Shown: positions 1 through 8,716, numbered from the stretch's first letter. The stretch: 64,000 nucleotides of DNA from Actinomycetes bacterium (GCA_023458095.1 JAEXAS010000009.1:124001-188000); one strand, 5' to 3'. Numbers and translations: made by a program. Notes: generated from the letters alone by a model not told the origin.

Positions 1-736
1 CTCGCGCACCGATCACCCGCTGACTCGGCCGCAGGCAGCCAAGCCCCGACGTGTTGCGGTGGTGTTCATCACCTCCGACCGTGGCATGAACGGGGCCTAC
101 TCCTCCAATGTGATCAAGATGGTCTCCCAGATGCGCGAGCGACTGGACGCCGAAGGCATCGAAATGGTGCGCTACGCGGTCGGTCGCAAGGGCATCGGCT
201 ACCTCAGCTATCGCGGCATGGATATCGCCGCGTCGTGGTCGGGCTTTTCGGATTCCCCCACCTACGATCGTGCGGTCGATATCGCCGATCGGCTGGTGGA
301 GGACTTCCTGAGGCCCTACGAAGAGGGCGGCGTCGACGAGATCTGGACGATCTACACCCGCATGGAGTCCATGCTCAGCCAGACTCCTCGGGCTCGCCGC
401 GTGCTGCCCTTGGAGGTTGTTGAGGGCGTCCATGAGGTCTCCGGCGAGGAACTGCTGCCGCTGTATGAGTTCGAGCCCAGTCCCGAAGCGGTGCTGGATC
501 GGCTGTTGCCGCTCTACGTGCGCAGCCGCATCTGGTTCTACCTGCTGCAGTCGGCCGCCTCGCAGCTGGCCAGTCAGCAGAAGGCTATGAAGGCCGCTAC
601 CGACAATGCGCAGCAACTGATCGAGGGTCTGACCCGAGCCGCCAACCAGGCTCGCCAGGCCGAGATCACCCAAGAAATCAGCGAAATCGTCGGTGGTGCC
701 AGCGCACTGGCCGACCTTACCCAAGACGAGAACTAG
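1..736 (+). CDS. atpG: ATP synthase F1 gamma subunit, C-terminal part
   Basis: Central rotor shaft of the F1 motor, linking the c-ring to the catalytic beta subunits at the inner membrane face. The reading frame is already open at base 2, so the gene starts before the window; roughly the first quarter of the usual ~300 residues is missing. The ITSDRGMNGAYSSN segment and the near-C-terminal KAATDNAQQLIEGLTRAANQARQAEI region (seen in part as ARQAEITQEISEIVGG) are the two most conserved parts of the family and both are intact. It is followed after 17 bases by atpD, in the usual atp operon order. The ATG at 59 lies inside the conserved domain and is not the start. Confidence 0.97.
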   Translation, partial: SRTDHPLTRPQAAKPRRVAVVFITSDRGMNGAYSSNVIKMVSQMRERLDAEGIEMVRYAVGRKGIGYLSYRGMDIAASWSGFSDSPTYDRAVDIADRLVEDFLRPYEEGGVDEIWTIYTRMESMLSQTPRARRVLPLEVVEGVHEVSGEELLPLYEFEPSPEAVLDRLLPLYVRSRIWFYLLQSAASQLASQQKAMKAATDNAQQLIEGLTRAANQARQAEITQEISEIVGGASALADLTQDEN

Positions 737-753
737 GCAAAGGCAGACTTCGA

Positions 754-2199
754 ATGACTGTGACTACCGAAAAGACCGTAGCCGCCACCGGGCGGGTTGC
801 CCGGGTCATCGGCCCGGTGGTGGATGTGGAGTTCGCCGCCGACCAGATGCCCGACATCCTCAACGCGGTGTTGATCGAGATCAACGACGGCGACCAGACC
901 CGCACCATCACCGCCGAGATTGCTCTGCACGTCGGCGACAACATGGTGCGCGCCATCTCGCTGAAGCCCACCGACGGCATGCGCCGCGGCGCGAAGGTGA
1001 CCGACACCGGAGCCCCGATCTCGGTGCCCGTGGGCGATGTCACCAAGGGTCGCGTGTGGAACGTGACCGGCGACTGCCTCAACGAGGATCTGGCTGCGAA
1101 CTCGATCGAGATCGCCGAGCGCTGGCCGATTCACCGCGCTGCGCCGAAGTTCGATTCGCTGGAGCCCAAGACCGAGATGCTGGAGACCGGCATCAAGGTG
1201 CTCGACCTGCTGACCCCCTATGTCAAGGGTGGAAAGATCGGTCTGTTCGGCGGCGCCGGTGTGGGCAAGACGGTGCTCATCCAGGAAATGATCTACCGCA
1301 TCGCTCACAACTTCGGTGGCACCTCGGTGTTCGCCGGTGTGGGGGAGCGCACCCGTGAGGGCAACGACCTGATCGAGGAGATGATCGAGGCCGGCGTCAT
1401 GAAGGACACCGCCTTGGTGTTCGGCCAGATGGACGAGCCGCCGGGCACCCGGTTGCGGGTCGCCCTGTCGGCCCTGACCATGGCGGAGTACTTCCGCGAT
1501 GTGCAGAACCAGGACGTGCTGCTGTTCATCGACAACATCTTCCGCTTCACCCAGGCCGGATCGGAGGTGTCGACCCTGCTGGGCCGTATGCCTTCGGCCG
1601 TGGGCTACCAGCCCACCCTGGCTGACGAGATGGGCCAGTTGCAGGAGCGGATCACCTCCACCCGCGGCCACTCGATCACCTCTATGCAGGCGATCTACGT
1701 GCCCGCCGATGACTACACCGACCCGGCTCCGGCGACGACCTTCGCCCACCTGGACGCCACCACCGAGCTCAGCCGTGAGATCGCCTCTCGCGGTCTGTAC
1801 CCGGCCGTGGATCCGCTGAGCAGCTCGTCGCGCATCCTGGATCCGCAGTTCGTGGGCCAGGAGCACTACGACACCGCTACTCGGGTGAAGCAGATCCTTC
1901 AGCGCAACAAGGAACTGCAAGACATCATCGCCATCCTGGGTGTGGACGAACTGAGCGAAGAGGACAAGATCATCGTGGCTCGCGCCCGACGTCTGCAGCA
2001 GTTCCTCAGCCAGAACACCTACATGGCGACCAAGTTCACCAACGTGGAAGGCTCGACCGTGCCGCTGGCCGACACCATCGAGTCGTTCAAGATGATCTGC
2101 GACGGCGAAGTGGACCACATCGCTGAACAGGCGTTCTTCAACGTCGGTGGCATGGATATGGTGTACGCCAACTGGGATCGCATTCAGAAGGAAGGCTGA
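754..2199 (+). CDS. atpD: ATP synthase F1 beta subunit
   Basis: Catalytic subunit that binds ADP and phosphate and makes ATP in the F1 head. 481 residues, normal length. The Walker A motif GGAGVGKT lies near residues 166-173, GERTREGNDL and the FGQMDEPPG segment follow, and the Walker B region reads VLLFIDNIFRFTQAGSE. The C-terminal helical domain ends normally. The ATG at 754 begins the family-typical N-terminus (RVIGPVVDVEF follows near residue 16), with an AAAGG-like ribosome site about nine bases upstream. Lies between atpG and atpC, with one base before the atpC start codon, so translation of the two is probably coupled. Confidence 0.99.
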   Translation: MTVTTEKTVAATGRVARVIGPVVDVEFAADQMPDILNAVLIEINDGDQTRTITAEIALHVGDNMVRAISLKPTDGMRRGAKVTDTGAPISVPVGDVTKGRVWNVTGDCLNEDLAANSIEIAERWPIHRAAPKFDSLEPKTEMLETGIKVLDLLTPYVKGGKIGLFGGAGVGKTVLIQEMIYRIAHNFGGTSVFAGVGERTREGNDLIEEMIEAGVMKDTALVFGQMDEPPGTRLRVALSALTMAEYFRDVQNQDVLLFIDNIFRFTQAGSEVSTLLGRMPSAVGYQPTLADEMGQLQERITSTRGHSITSMQAIYVPADDYTDPAPATTFAHLDATTELSREIASRGLYPAVDPLSSSSRILDPQFVGQEHYDTATRVKQILQRNKELQDIIAILGVDELSEEDKIIVARARRLQQFLSQNTYMATKFTNVEGSTVPLADTIESFKMICDGEVDHIAEQAFFNVGGMDMVYANWDRIQKEG

Positions 2200-2200
2200 G

Positions 2201-2605
2201 GTGGCGGAACTTCGCGTTGAGGTGGTGGCGGCTGAGGGTATCGCCTGGGAAGGCTCTGCCCTCAGCGTGATCGCTCGCACCTCGGAAGGTGATATCGGCA
2301 TCATGCCGAATCACGAGCCGCTGCTGGCGACCCTGTCACCGTGTGCAGCCGAGATCCTCACCGTGGATGGCAAGCGGGAAGTCGTTGCCGTCGACGGCGG
2401 GTTCATCTCCGTGGCGGACAACCGGGTATCGGTGCTCTCGCCGATGGCCCGGATTGCCACCGAGATCGATCTGAAGGCCGCCGAACACGAACTGGCTGTA
2501 GCCGAGAAGCGACTGAACGAGGGTGAGATCGACGAGGAAACTCGTCATCACTACCTGCGCGCGCACGCTCAACTCAAGGCTGCACGGATGGCCCACGGGC
2601 ACTGA
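2201..2605 (+). CDS. atpC: ATP synthase F1 epsilon subunit
   Basis: Small regulatory subunit of the F1 stalk that holds gamma to the c-ring and can inhibit ATP hydrolysis. 134 residues from a GTG one base after the atpD stop; a longer open frame to 2147 exists but would overlap atpD and adds no family sequence. The N-terminal beta sandwich contains the GDIGIMPNHEPLLATL signature near residues 25-43 and the VDGGFISVADNRVSVL strand pair; the last ~45 residues form the two-helix hairpin (AEHELAVAEKRL). Last structural gene of the atp operon here. Confidence 0.97.
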   Translation: MAELRVEVVAAEGIAWEGSALSVIARTSEGDIGIMPNHEPLLATLSPCAAEILTVDGKREVVAVDGGFISVADNRVSVLSPMARIATEIDLKAAEHELAVAEKRLNEGEIDEETRHHYLRAHAQLKAARMAHGH

Positions 2606-2618
2606 GCGGCGGTGAGCA

Positions 2619-3065
2619 GTGCCGGTGGATTTCTTGCCGATCGCGGAGTGGTCGGTCCTGGCACTGTTCATCCTGCTGGTGGTGCCCGTGGTCTTCCTGG
2701 CCACGCGCCGTCGCTGGCTGTCCCGCCAAGGCGGGCTGTTTGACTGCGGTGTGCGACTATCCACCAAGACGCCTGGAGCCGGATGGGCTCTGGGCGTCGC
2801 GCGTTATTCAGGGGACAACCTGGAGTGGTTCCGGGTGTTTTCCCCCTCATTGCGGCCGCGGCTGATCTTCCCTCGTTCGATCACCCACGCCGGCGACCAG
2901 CGCGAGCCGGACGCCATCGAAGCGGTCATGCTCAGCGACGATCAGCGCATCGTGAGCCTGGACCTTGCCGATGGGCAATCATGGGAGCTGTCAATGTCGA
3001 GCGCCTCCCTGACCGGGCTGCTGAGCTGGCTGGAGTCAGCGCCGCCGGGGGCGCGTTACCGCTGA
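2619..3065 (+). CDS. DUF2550 membrane-anchored protein
   Basis: Function unknown; this family commonly sits directly after atpC in actinobacteria, as here (13-base gap). 148 residues from GTG with GCGGTGAG upstream. One N-terminal membrane helix (about residues 8-28, WSVLALFILLVVPVVFLATR) is followed by a basic stretch RRRW, so the small beta-rich domain is most likely cytoplasmic. The conserved GGxFDCGVR-like start of the soluble domain (GGLFDCGVRL) and LEWFRVFSPSLRP are visible. Its last 10 bases overlap the end of the convergent adenosyltransferase gene. Whether it helps the ATP synthase is only a guess from position. Confidence 0.85.
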   Translation: MPVDFLPIAEWSVLALFILLVVPVVFLATRRRWLSRQGGLFDCGVRLSTKTPGAGWALGVARYSGDNLEWFRVFSPSLRPRLIFPRSITHAGDQREPDAIEAVMLSDDQRIVSLDLADGQSWELSMSSASLTGLLSWLESAPPGARYR

Positions 3066-3715
3066 TCGGCTCCGGTGATGCGGGTCCGGGAACGCTGCGC
3101 GGCGGCATCAGGAGGGCAGCGATCCTTGCCCGGCACCCACAGCACTTCGCTGTCGGCGGGGGCAGCGGCCCTGCCCAGGATGAACAGCAGATCTGAAAGC
3201 CGGTTCAAGTAGGCCACGGCCACCAGGTTCACCCCGCCGGCGCGGTCCTTCTTTGCCGGTTTCGTGCCGTGCACCAGGCTTGCCGCCCAGGCCGTCCGCT
3301 CGGCCCGGCGCACCACAGCGCGGGCCAACTGCAACCAGGCGGCGGCGACCCCGCCACCAGGCAGAATGAAAGACTTCAACTCGGGTAGCTGCGCCGAATA
3401 CTGATCACACCAACCCTCCAGGCGCTCCAGATAGGCCTCGTCGATGCGCAGCGGCTCAACTCCGGGGTCCTTCACCAGCGGCGTGGCCAGGTCGGTGCCG
3501 CAGTCGAAGAGCTCGTTTTGCAGGTGGCGCACGATCGCGGCGATGTCCTCGGGCAGGTCCGGCGCGGTCAGGGCCAATCCCAGGATCGAGTTGGCCTCGT
3601 CGATGTGGCCGTAAGCCTGCACGCGCGGGTCGGTCTTACTCACCTCGGAAAGGTCGGAAAGCCGGGTTCGGCCGGCGTCCCCGGTACGGGTGTAGATGCG
3701 CGTCAGATTCACCAT
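3056..3715 (-). CDS. Cob(I)alamin adenosyltransferase, PduO type
   Basis: Transfers the adenosyl group of ATP to cob(I)alamin to make adenosylcobalamin, the cofactor of methylmalonyl-CoA mutase. 219 residues from ATG 3715 (MVNLTRIYTRTGDAG), which begins at the family's ATP-binding N-terminus; an in-frame ATG three codons earlier is possible. Visible PduO signatures are YTRTGDAGRT, the GHIDEANSILG helix, HLQNELFDCGTDLATP, and the C-terminal RAERTAWAAS and NRLSDLLFILGR helices. A proline/arginine-rich tail of ~25 residues follows. Convergent with DUF2550 (10-base overlap) and divergent from the cyclophilin gene. The methylmalonyl-CoA epimerase at 8.7 kb supports a role in propionate metabolism. 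Confidence 0.95.
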   Translation of the reverse strand: MVNLTRIYTRTGDAGRTRLSDLSEVSKTDPRVQAYGHIDEANSILGLALTAPDLPEDIAAIVRHLQNELFDCGTDLATPLVKDPGVEPLRIDEAYLERLEGWCDQYSAQLPELKSFILPGGGVAAAWLQLARAVVRRAERTAWAASLVHGTKPAKKDRAGGVNLVAVAYLNRLSDLLFILGRAAAPADSEVLWVPGKDRCPPDAAAQRSRTRITGADQR

Positions 3716-3780
3716 GGCTCTCAATCAACACCGGCGGGGCAGGGCTGTCAAACCCACCGCGATGTGGCAGCCTTGGGCAG

Positions 3781-4455
3781 GTGAGAACCCGGGTGATAGT
3801 GGCTGGCCTTGCCGTGACCTCAGCAGTATCGAGTCTGACCGTGGGGTGCACGGCCCAGTCCACGGCGAGTTCCTCGCCGGCGCCAGGCACCGTCAACTGC
3901 AGCTACCACAGCGCAGGGACGGCCAGTCGCCCCGTCACACCCCCGCCCAGCACCAATGTGCCGGCCACCGGCACCGTCGCCTACGTGATGAAGCTCAACG
4001 GCGGCGAGGTGGGATTGACCCTGGATCGAGCTGCCGCACCGTGTGCGGTGAACTCCTTCGTTTCGCTGGCTGAGCAGGGCTTCTACGACAACACCCCCTG
4101 TCACCGGATGGGCAGTGAGGCGCCCTACCAGTTCCTGCAGTGCGGAGACCCCGATGGCAACGGCCAAGGCGGGGCGGGCTATGAGTTCGATAACGAGTCC
4201 ACCGGAACCGAGACCTATCCGGCCGGCACTCTCGCCATGGCGAACAAGCTGCAGCCGGGTACGCAGGGCTCGCAGTTCTTTCTGACCTTCGGCGACAGTG
4301 CCTTTTCGCCGGACTACACCGTGTTCGGCACCATCGATCCCGCAGGCGTTGCGGTCCTGAAGAAGGCCGCGGTCGCCGGTACCGACAACGCTTACGGCAG
4401 CGGTATCGGCGCTCCGCTGACGCCGGTCACGATCAGCGCGGTGACGCCGCGCTGA
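3781..4455 (+). CDS. Lipoprotein cyclophilin-type peptidyl-prolyl isomerase
   Basis: Predicted to catalyse proline cis-trans isomerisation of proteins outside the cytoplasmic membrane. 224 residues from GTG. Residues 1-22 form a lipoprotein signal peptide ending LTVGC, with Cys23 as the likely lipidated residue, followed by a Ser/Thr/Pro-rich linker. The cyclophilin fold starts near residue 60 (GTVAYVMKLNGGEVGLTL) and keeps CHRM, FLQCGDPDGNGQGG, GTLAMANK and GSQFFLTF. The usual QGGDP reads QCGDP, a small departure. No SD sequence is obvious. Its 3' end overlaps the convergent hydrolase gene by 23 bases. Substrates are unknown. Confidence 0.93.
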   Translation: MRTRVIVAGLAVTSAVSSLTVGCTAQSTASSSPAPGTVNCSYHSAGTASRPVTPPPSTNVPATGTVAYVMKLNGGEVGLTLDRAAAPCAVNSFVSLAEQGFYDNTPCHRMGSEAPYQFLQCGDPDGNGQGGAGYEFDNESTGTETYPAGTLAMANKLQPGTQGSQFFLTFGDSAFSPDYTVFGTIDPAGVAVLKKAAVAGTDNAYGSGIGAPLTPVTISAVTPR

Positions 4456-5218
4456 GTTCGGCCATGGCGGCGATGACCGCATTCGGGTTGTCGGCATGGA
4501 CCCAATGGCCGGCAGCAGGTATCACCACAGTGCGCACCAGCGGGAAGTACCGCTGCATGATCCGGATGTCCTCGGGCCGGTAGTAGGCCGACTGTTGGCC
4601 GACCATCCAGGAGGTGGGGCCATCGAAGCTGGCGCCGGAGACGGCCGGCCAACCGGCAATATCGGGCAAGGACCGGTTGATGAGTTCGAGATTGGGCTGC
4701 CAGCGCCAACCATTGCGTTCGCGCAGGTTGGTCAGGAGAAACTGTCGAACCTCGGGCTGGGGGATCTGCTGGGCCAAGGCCGCCTCGGCGTCGGCCTTGC
4801 TGGTGATCTGGCTGAGGTCCAGGGAGCGCATGGCGTCCAGGAAGGTTCCGAAGCCCGACACCTGCGCGGAGTTGGTGGGCGCGATATCCATGACGGCCAG
4901 CCCGGTGAAAAGCCCGGGTTCGCTCAAGGCGGCCAGCATCGCCACCTTGCCGCCGAAGGAATGCCCAGCCAGGACCAGACGGGGCTGACTGCCGAAACGA
5001 GAGATCAGGTCGTTGACCACCAACTCCACGGTGTCGTCGTAGCTGAAAGTGTCGGTCCAATCGCTGTCGCCGTGGTTGGGCAAGTCATACAGCGCAGAGC
5101 TGCCGTACCCCGTGAGGCCCTGGGCGATGCGCATGAGATTTCGCCCGCGTCCGAACAAGCCGTGAAGGAACACAAAACGCGGGTTTCCTTCGCCGACCAT
5201 GGTCACGTTCAGCGCCAT
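4433..5218 (-). CDS. Alpha/beta hydrolase, YbfF-like
   Basis: 261-residue alpha/beta hydrolase that probably cleaves an ester; substrate unknown. The oxyanion motif HGLFGRGRN lies near residue 18, the nucleophile elbow is AGHSFGGKV (Ser near 87), MDIAPTNS follows, and the catalytic His is in AAGHWVHADNP near the C-terminus. The HGLFG plus MDIAP combination is typical of YbfF-like esterases. ATG 5218 is chosen over an earlier in-frame start because AGGAGG sits 5-6 bases upstream. The A of its ATG is also the last base of the stop codon of the upstream zinc-ribbon gene (TGATG), so the two are translationally coupled. Convergent with the cyclophilin gene. Confidence 0.9.
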   Translation of the reverse strand: MALNVTMVGEGNPRFVFLHGLFGRGRNLMRIAQGLTGYGSSALYDLPNHGDSDWTDTFSYDDTVELVVNDLISRFGSQPRLVLAGHSFGGKVAMLAALSEPGLFTGLAVMDIAPTNSAQVSGFGTFLDAMRSLDLSQITSKADAEAALAQQIPQPEVRQFLLTNLRERNGWRWQPNLELINRSLPDIAGWPAVSGASFDGPTSWMVGQQSAYYRPEDIRIMQRYFPLVRTVVIPAAGHWVHADNPNAVIAAMAELSAASPR

Positions 5219-5493
5219 CAGTTCCTCCTGCTCCAACATGCACTATGCCAATGCCGTCGTTCGTCGACCGCAGCGGAGGAACCGATCGGCGCCACTCGCG
5301 GCCAGACCACCACATGGGCGATGCCAGGTCCGAACACCCGATTGCACCCCGGACAGCGGTAGGTCTTGGTCGCGGCGTCAGCCGACATGGCTTGCACCAT
5401 CCATTCGCCGTCGCGCTTGGTTTCGGCACGAGCGAACGCCCCCACCGATAATGGTCGGGGTGGACGCAGGTGCTTGGAAGGGCGTTTGGCCAT
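5218..5493 (-). CDS. Small zinc-ribbon-like protein divergent from nucS
   Basis: 91 residues. The N-terminal ~45 residues are basic (KRPSKHLRPPRP), and the rest has a CPGC motif (YRCPGCNRVF, near residues 46-49) and a later HWHSACW, so a CxxC...H..C metal site is plausible. I recognise the family as the short protein often next to nucS in actinobacteria, sometimes labelled ATP/GTP-binding protein, a label I see no motif for. It is divergent from nucS (64-base gap) and coupled by TGATG to the downstream hydrolase. A nucleic-acid-related role is a guess from the basic tail, metal site and neighbour. Confidence 0.8.
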   Translation of the reverse strand: MAKRPSKHLRPPRPLSVGAFARAETKRDGEWMVQAMSADAATKTYRCPGCNRVFGPGIAHVVVWPRVAPIGSSAAVDERRHWHSACWSRRN

Positions 5494-5545
5494 GATCTTG
5501 TCCTATGACATGGCGCGCGAATGGGCAAGTCGTCACGGCTCGCGG

Positions 5546-5551
5546 TAGGTT
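5546..5551 (+). promoter_or_regulatory. Putative -10 box for leaderless nucS mRNA
   Basis: TAGGTT ends six bases before the GTG of nucS and there is no purine-rich ribosome site between them. In actinobacteria a TANNNT hexamer at this distance places the transcription start at or next to the start codon. Same arrangement as five other genes in this window. Confidence 0.6.
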
Positions 5552-5557
5552 GGCTCG

Positions 5558-6268
5558 GTGCGCCTGATGATTGCCCGTTGCCAAGTCGATTACGCCGGAC
5601 GGCTCACCGCTCACCTGCCTATGGCAACCCGACTCATCATGGTCAAGGCCGATGGTTCGGTCTCCATTCATGCCGATGATCGGGCCTACAAACCCCTGAA
5701 CTGGATGAGCGCGCCGTGCACGCTGACCGTGAGCCCGCCGCCGGCCGACGTCGAGGCTGTGGTCGACTCCGAAGAGGTGGGGTTGACCCAGTTGTGGGAG
5801 GTTCGAAACCGGGACGGCGACACCCTCCAGATAGCCATCGGGGAGGTCTTTCACGATTCAGCGCATGACCTGGGCATAGACCCCGGGCTGCAGAAGGACG
5901 GTGTCGAGGCGCACCTGCAGGCGCTACTGGCCGAAAATCCGGACGTCTTCGGTGCTGGTTGGACGTTGGTTCAGCGCGAATACCTGACCCCGATCGGACC
6001 GGTGGACCTGCTCTACCGTGACGAACAGGGCGCCTATGTCGCCGTCGAGGTGAAGCGGCGTGGTGAGATCGATGGCGTGGAACAACTGACCCGCTATTTG
6101 GACCTCATGAATGCCGATCCGCTGCTGGCGCCGGTACGCGGTGTCTTTGCCGCGCAACTGATCAAACCGCAGGCCAAGACCCTGGCCGGTACCCGGTCGA
6201 TCGACTGCGTTCTGGTGGACTATGACTCCCTGCGTGGCCTGGACCACAGTGAGGATCGTCTGTTCTGA
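5558..6268 (+). CDS. nucS: Mismatch-specific endonuclease NucS/EndoMS
   Basis: Cuts both strands at certain mismatches and serves as the non-canonical mismatch repair enzyme in actinobacteria that lack MutS/MutL. 236 residues from GTG; the N-terminus MRLMIARCQVDYAGRLTAHLP and VKADGSVSIHADDRAYKPLNW are nearly invariant in the family. The C-terminal RecB-like nuclease core shows GPVDLLYRDE, VAVEVKRRGEIDGVEQLTRY with the Asp, Glu and Lys expected for metal-dependent cleavage. The protein ends EDRLF, consistent with the short C-terminal sliding-clamp-binding tail known for NucS. Starts behind a leaderless-type -10 box. Convergent with the transporter gene 6 bases downstream. Confidence 0.97.
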   Translation: MRLMIARCQVDYAGRLTAHLPMATRLIMVKADGSVSIHADDRAYKPLNWMSAPCTLTVSPPPADVEAVVDSEEVGLTQLWEVRNRDGDTLQIAIGEVFHDSAHDLGIDPGLQKDGVEAHLQALLAENPDVFGAGWTLVQREYLTPIGPVDLLYRDEQGAYVAVEVKRRGEIDGVEQLTRYLDLMNADPLLAPVRGVFAAQLIKPQAKTLAGTRSIDCVLVDYDSLRGLDHSEDRLF

Positions 6269-6274
6269 GTCCGA

Positions 6275-7477
6275 TCAGGTGCGATCCAAATGAGGCACCA
6301 GGACTTCGCGGTAGAGCAACAGCAGCGCGGCCGTAATTGGGATCGCCAAGATGGCGCCGATCATGCCGATCAGAAGTCCGCCAGAGATGGCGGCGAGCAT
6401 CACCAGCACCGCCGGAATCTGGACTGAATGAGCGAACACCCGCGGCTGGATCACATAGGCGTCGATCTGCTGGTAGACCAGAAAGAAGATCAAGGTGATC
6501 AGGCCGGTGGTGGGGGAGAACGCGAAACCCACGATCGACACGATGATCATCGAGATGGTGGTGCCGACAAGCGGAACAAAGGCAAACATGCCCACCACCA
6601 CGGTCAAGGCCATGGCGTAGCGGCCTAGGCCGACGATGTTCAAGAAGATGAAGGCCACGGTCATGGCGATCAGCACCACGGTGAACAAACCGGAGACGTA
6701 GCCGCCGACTCGGCGGAACATCTCGTTGGCGAGGTATTTCACGCGCGGACGTCGCGAAGCCGGTGCCAACTGATAGATGAGTTCTTTGATCGAAGGCAGG
6801 GTGATGAGGAAATACAACGTCAACACGGTAGTGACGATCACGGTGAATATTGCATTAGCCACGACCTGACCGGCACCGACCAGGCCGCCGAAAAGGCCCG
6901 TGATCAATTCCCCTGAGGTGAGGTAGGACACGGCGCGGTCGATGACCTGGAACTGGCTATCGAATGCGGCAATCTGCGGATTCTGGCGAAGATTCGCCAA
7001 GTACCCCGGTGCCTGCGTCATCAGCAGATTGACCTGCTCGGTGACGACCGGGACCACGGCCCAGCCGGCGAGCACCAGCAGGCCAATCACGCTCAGGGCG
7101 ACGATGAGTACCGCCAGGCCCCGGCGGAACCCGCGCTCATGCAGCCAACTCACCGCAGGATTGAGCCCCAAGGCAATCGCCAAAGACAGCAGCACCAGAA
7201 CCAGAATGGTGCGGAGATTCACCACGGCGGTCACCAAGCCGTAGGCGCCCATCGCCCCCAGCGTCAGCAGGAATCCGATCTGAAGCGGGCTGCGCTCCAG
7301 CAGCGATACTCGTGTCGACTCTGGATCGGCGACACCGGGATTGAAATCCGGTGGGGTGGGCTGGGTGATCCGTCGCCAGCGGCGCAGCCAACTCCGACTG
7401 GAGTCGGAGTCAGCTGCCGGCGTTGCTGCAGGTGGTGCGGTGGGATCCGACGGCTGGGGCTCGTCGCCGGTGGTCAT
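6275..7477 (-). CDS. AI-2E family transporter (PF01594-type)
   Basis: 400-residue polytopic membrane protein of the AI-2E/PerM-like family, which includes exporters and some Na+/H+ antiporters; substrate unknown. An N-terminal cytoplasmic part of ~65 residues is Pro/Ser-rich and contains SWLRRWRRITQPTPP. Two hydrophobic segments follow (LLTLGAMGAYGLV..., ILVLVLLSLAIALGLNPAVSWL), a soluble insert with LYFLITLPSIK, and a C-terminal block of about five helices including VGMFAFVPLVGTTISMI, the family's P-x-x-G-xx-I hallmark. ATG 7477 is three bases after the stop of the upstream DivIVA-like gene, so the two form an operon. Confidence 0.9.
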   Translation of the reverse strand: MTTGDEPQPSDPTAPPAATPAADSDSSRSWLRRWRRITQPTPPDFNPGVADPESTRVSLLERSPLQIGFLLTLGAMGAYGLVTAVVNLRTILVLVLLSLAIALGLNPAVSWLHERGFRRGLAVLIVALSVIGLLVLAGWAVVPVVTEQVNLLMTQAPGYLANLRQNPQIAAFDSQFQVIDRAVSYLTSGELITGLFGGLVGAGQVVANAIFTVIVTTVLTLYFLITLPSIKELIYQLAPASRRPRVKYLANEMFRRVGGYVSGLFTVVLIAMTVAFIFLNIVGLGRYAMALTVVVGMFAFVPLVGTTISMIIVSIVGFAFSPTTGLITLIFFLVYQQIDAYVIQPRVFAHSVQIPAVLVMLAAISGGLLIGMIGAILAIPITAALLLLYREVLVPHLDRT

Positions 7478-7480
7478 GGC

Positions 7481-8644
7481 CTATTCCGCACCCGCGGCAT
7501 TGGAGACCAAAGACTGGCCGGCCTTCGCCTTGGAACCGGGGCGGGTGATGACCTCGGTCTGATCGGCGTCGGCTGCGGGCTCGGCTGTCTCCGCCTCCTC
7601 AGCCGGGGCTGCCTCGGCCTCATCCTCGGTGTCGCCATACTCCAGCACGCTCTTGCCCAGCAGACTGGACAGTTCGTTGAGTTGACCGAGAATGGCCTTG
7701 TGGCGGCCGGCCAGCATCTCCACGCTGGCCTCCAGCTTGGCCTTCTTCAGCTCAGCGGCGCGCAGGGCTTCGGCATGCACATTCTTGGCTTCGGCGCGGG
7801 CGCTGCTGACGATGCTCTTGGCCTCCGACTCAGCGGCCTGACGGGTGCTTTCGGCCTCGGCCAAGACCGCTTCGCGACGCTGATCCCAGGTCTGGGAATC
7901 GGACTCGATCTTGTTCTGGTACTCCTCGGCCTGAGCGCGAGCCTTCTCAATCAGCTCATTGAGCTCGGCCTCGGCGTCGGCTTGCACCTTCTTGAACTCG
8001 GCCAGTTGGGCCTCGCGCTGGCGAGCCAACTCGGCCTTCTCCTCGGCCAACTCGGTCTCAATGGCAGCCTGACGGACCGTACGGTCGGTCTGGCTCTCCT
8101 GGGCGATGAGTTCAGCCTGGCTGCGGGCCTCGGTCAAGATCTGGTCGGCTTCGCGCTGAGCGGCCTCACGGATCATGGCGGCCTGGCCCTTGACGCCTTC
8201 AAGATCGGCGGCATTCTGCTCGCTGAGCTGCTTGCGCAACTCGGCGAGGGTGTCGGAGGACTTCGCGCGGTCGGCTTCGGCAGCAGCCATGGCGGCATCC
8301 ACCTTGGCGTCGGCGTCGGCCTGGGCCTGGGCGAGGATCTGCTTGGCCTTGGCCTGGGCCGTGGCGAGCATCTCGTTCACCTGGGCCTCGGCCGAGCGCA
8401 ACATGCCTCGGGCATGGGCACCGAGCTTAGAGAAGTCGGTGTCATCGGCTTTCGCCGTAGCGTTGGCCAGTTGCTTGGCTTGCTGGCGGATTTGGGCCTT
8501 GGCTCGTGACAGTTGCGCTTCTACATCGCGCACATAGGCGTCAACGGCGCCCTTGTCGTAGCCGCGCAGCGCTTGGGGGAAGTTCCCCACCGCGGTGGCG
8601 GTCTCATCGAACAGCTCCAAACCGGAAGTATCGTCGTAGCTCAC
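7481..8644 (-). CDS. DivIVA-domain coiled-coil protein
   Basis: 387 residues. The N-terminal region FPQALRGYDKGAVDAYVRDVE (residues ~22-41) matches the DivIVA/Wag31 membrane-curvature domain. Residues ~45-330 are almost continuous Ala/Gln/Glu-rich heptads, a very long coiled coil, with blocks such as QAQADADAKVDAAMAAAEADRA. The last ~50 residues are acidic and low-complexity (EDEAEAAPAEEAETAEPAAD). GTG 8644 follows CTCAAGGAG. Expected to assemble at poles or septa as a cytoskeletal scaffold. It is longer than a typical Wag31 and sits away from the ftsZ region, so it may be a second DivIVA paralogue rather than the main polar growth factor. Followed by the transporter gene after 3 bases. Confidence 0.88.
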   Translation of the reverse strand: MSYDDTSGLELFDETATAVGNFPQALRGYDKGAVDAYVRDVEAQLSRAKAQIRQQAKQLANATAKADDTDFSKLGAHARGMLRSAEAQVNEMLATAQAKAKQILAQAQADADAKVDAAMAAAEADRAKSSDTLAELRKQLSEQNAADLEGVKGQAAMIREAAQREADQILTEARSQAELIAQESQTDRTVRQAAIETELAEEKAELARQREAQLAEFKKVQADAEAELNELIEKARAQAEEYQNKIESDSQTWDQRREAVLAEAESTRQAAESEAKSIVSSARAEAKNVHAEALRAAELKKAKLEASVEMLAGRHKAILGQLNELSSLLGKSVLEYGDTEDEAEAAPAEEAETAEPAADADQTEVITRPGSKAKAGQSLVSNAAGAE

Positions 8645-8716
8645 GTGTTCTCCTTGAGGTCACCGATGATGCTACCGGGAAAACGGCGCGGTTCTCGACT
8701 CGGATCGGCCAGGTTT

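Noticed and set aside
733..2304. 523-codon open frame on the minus strand
   Set aside because: Antisense to atpD; no protein-like features.
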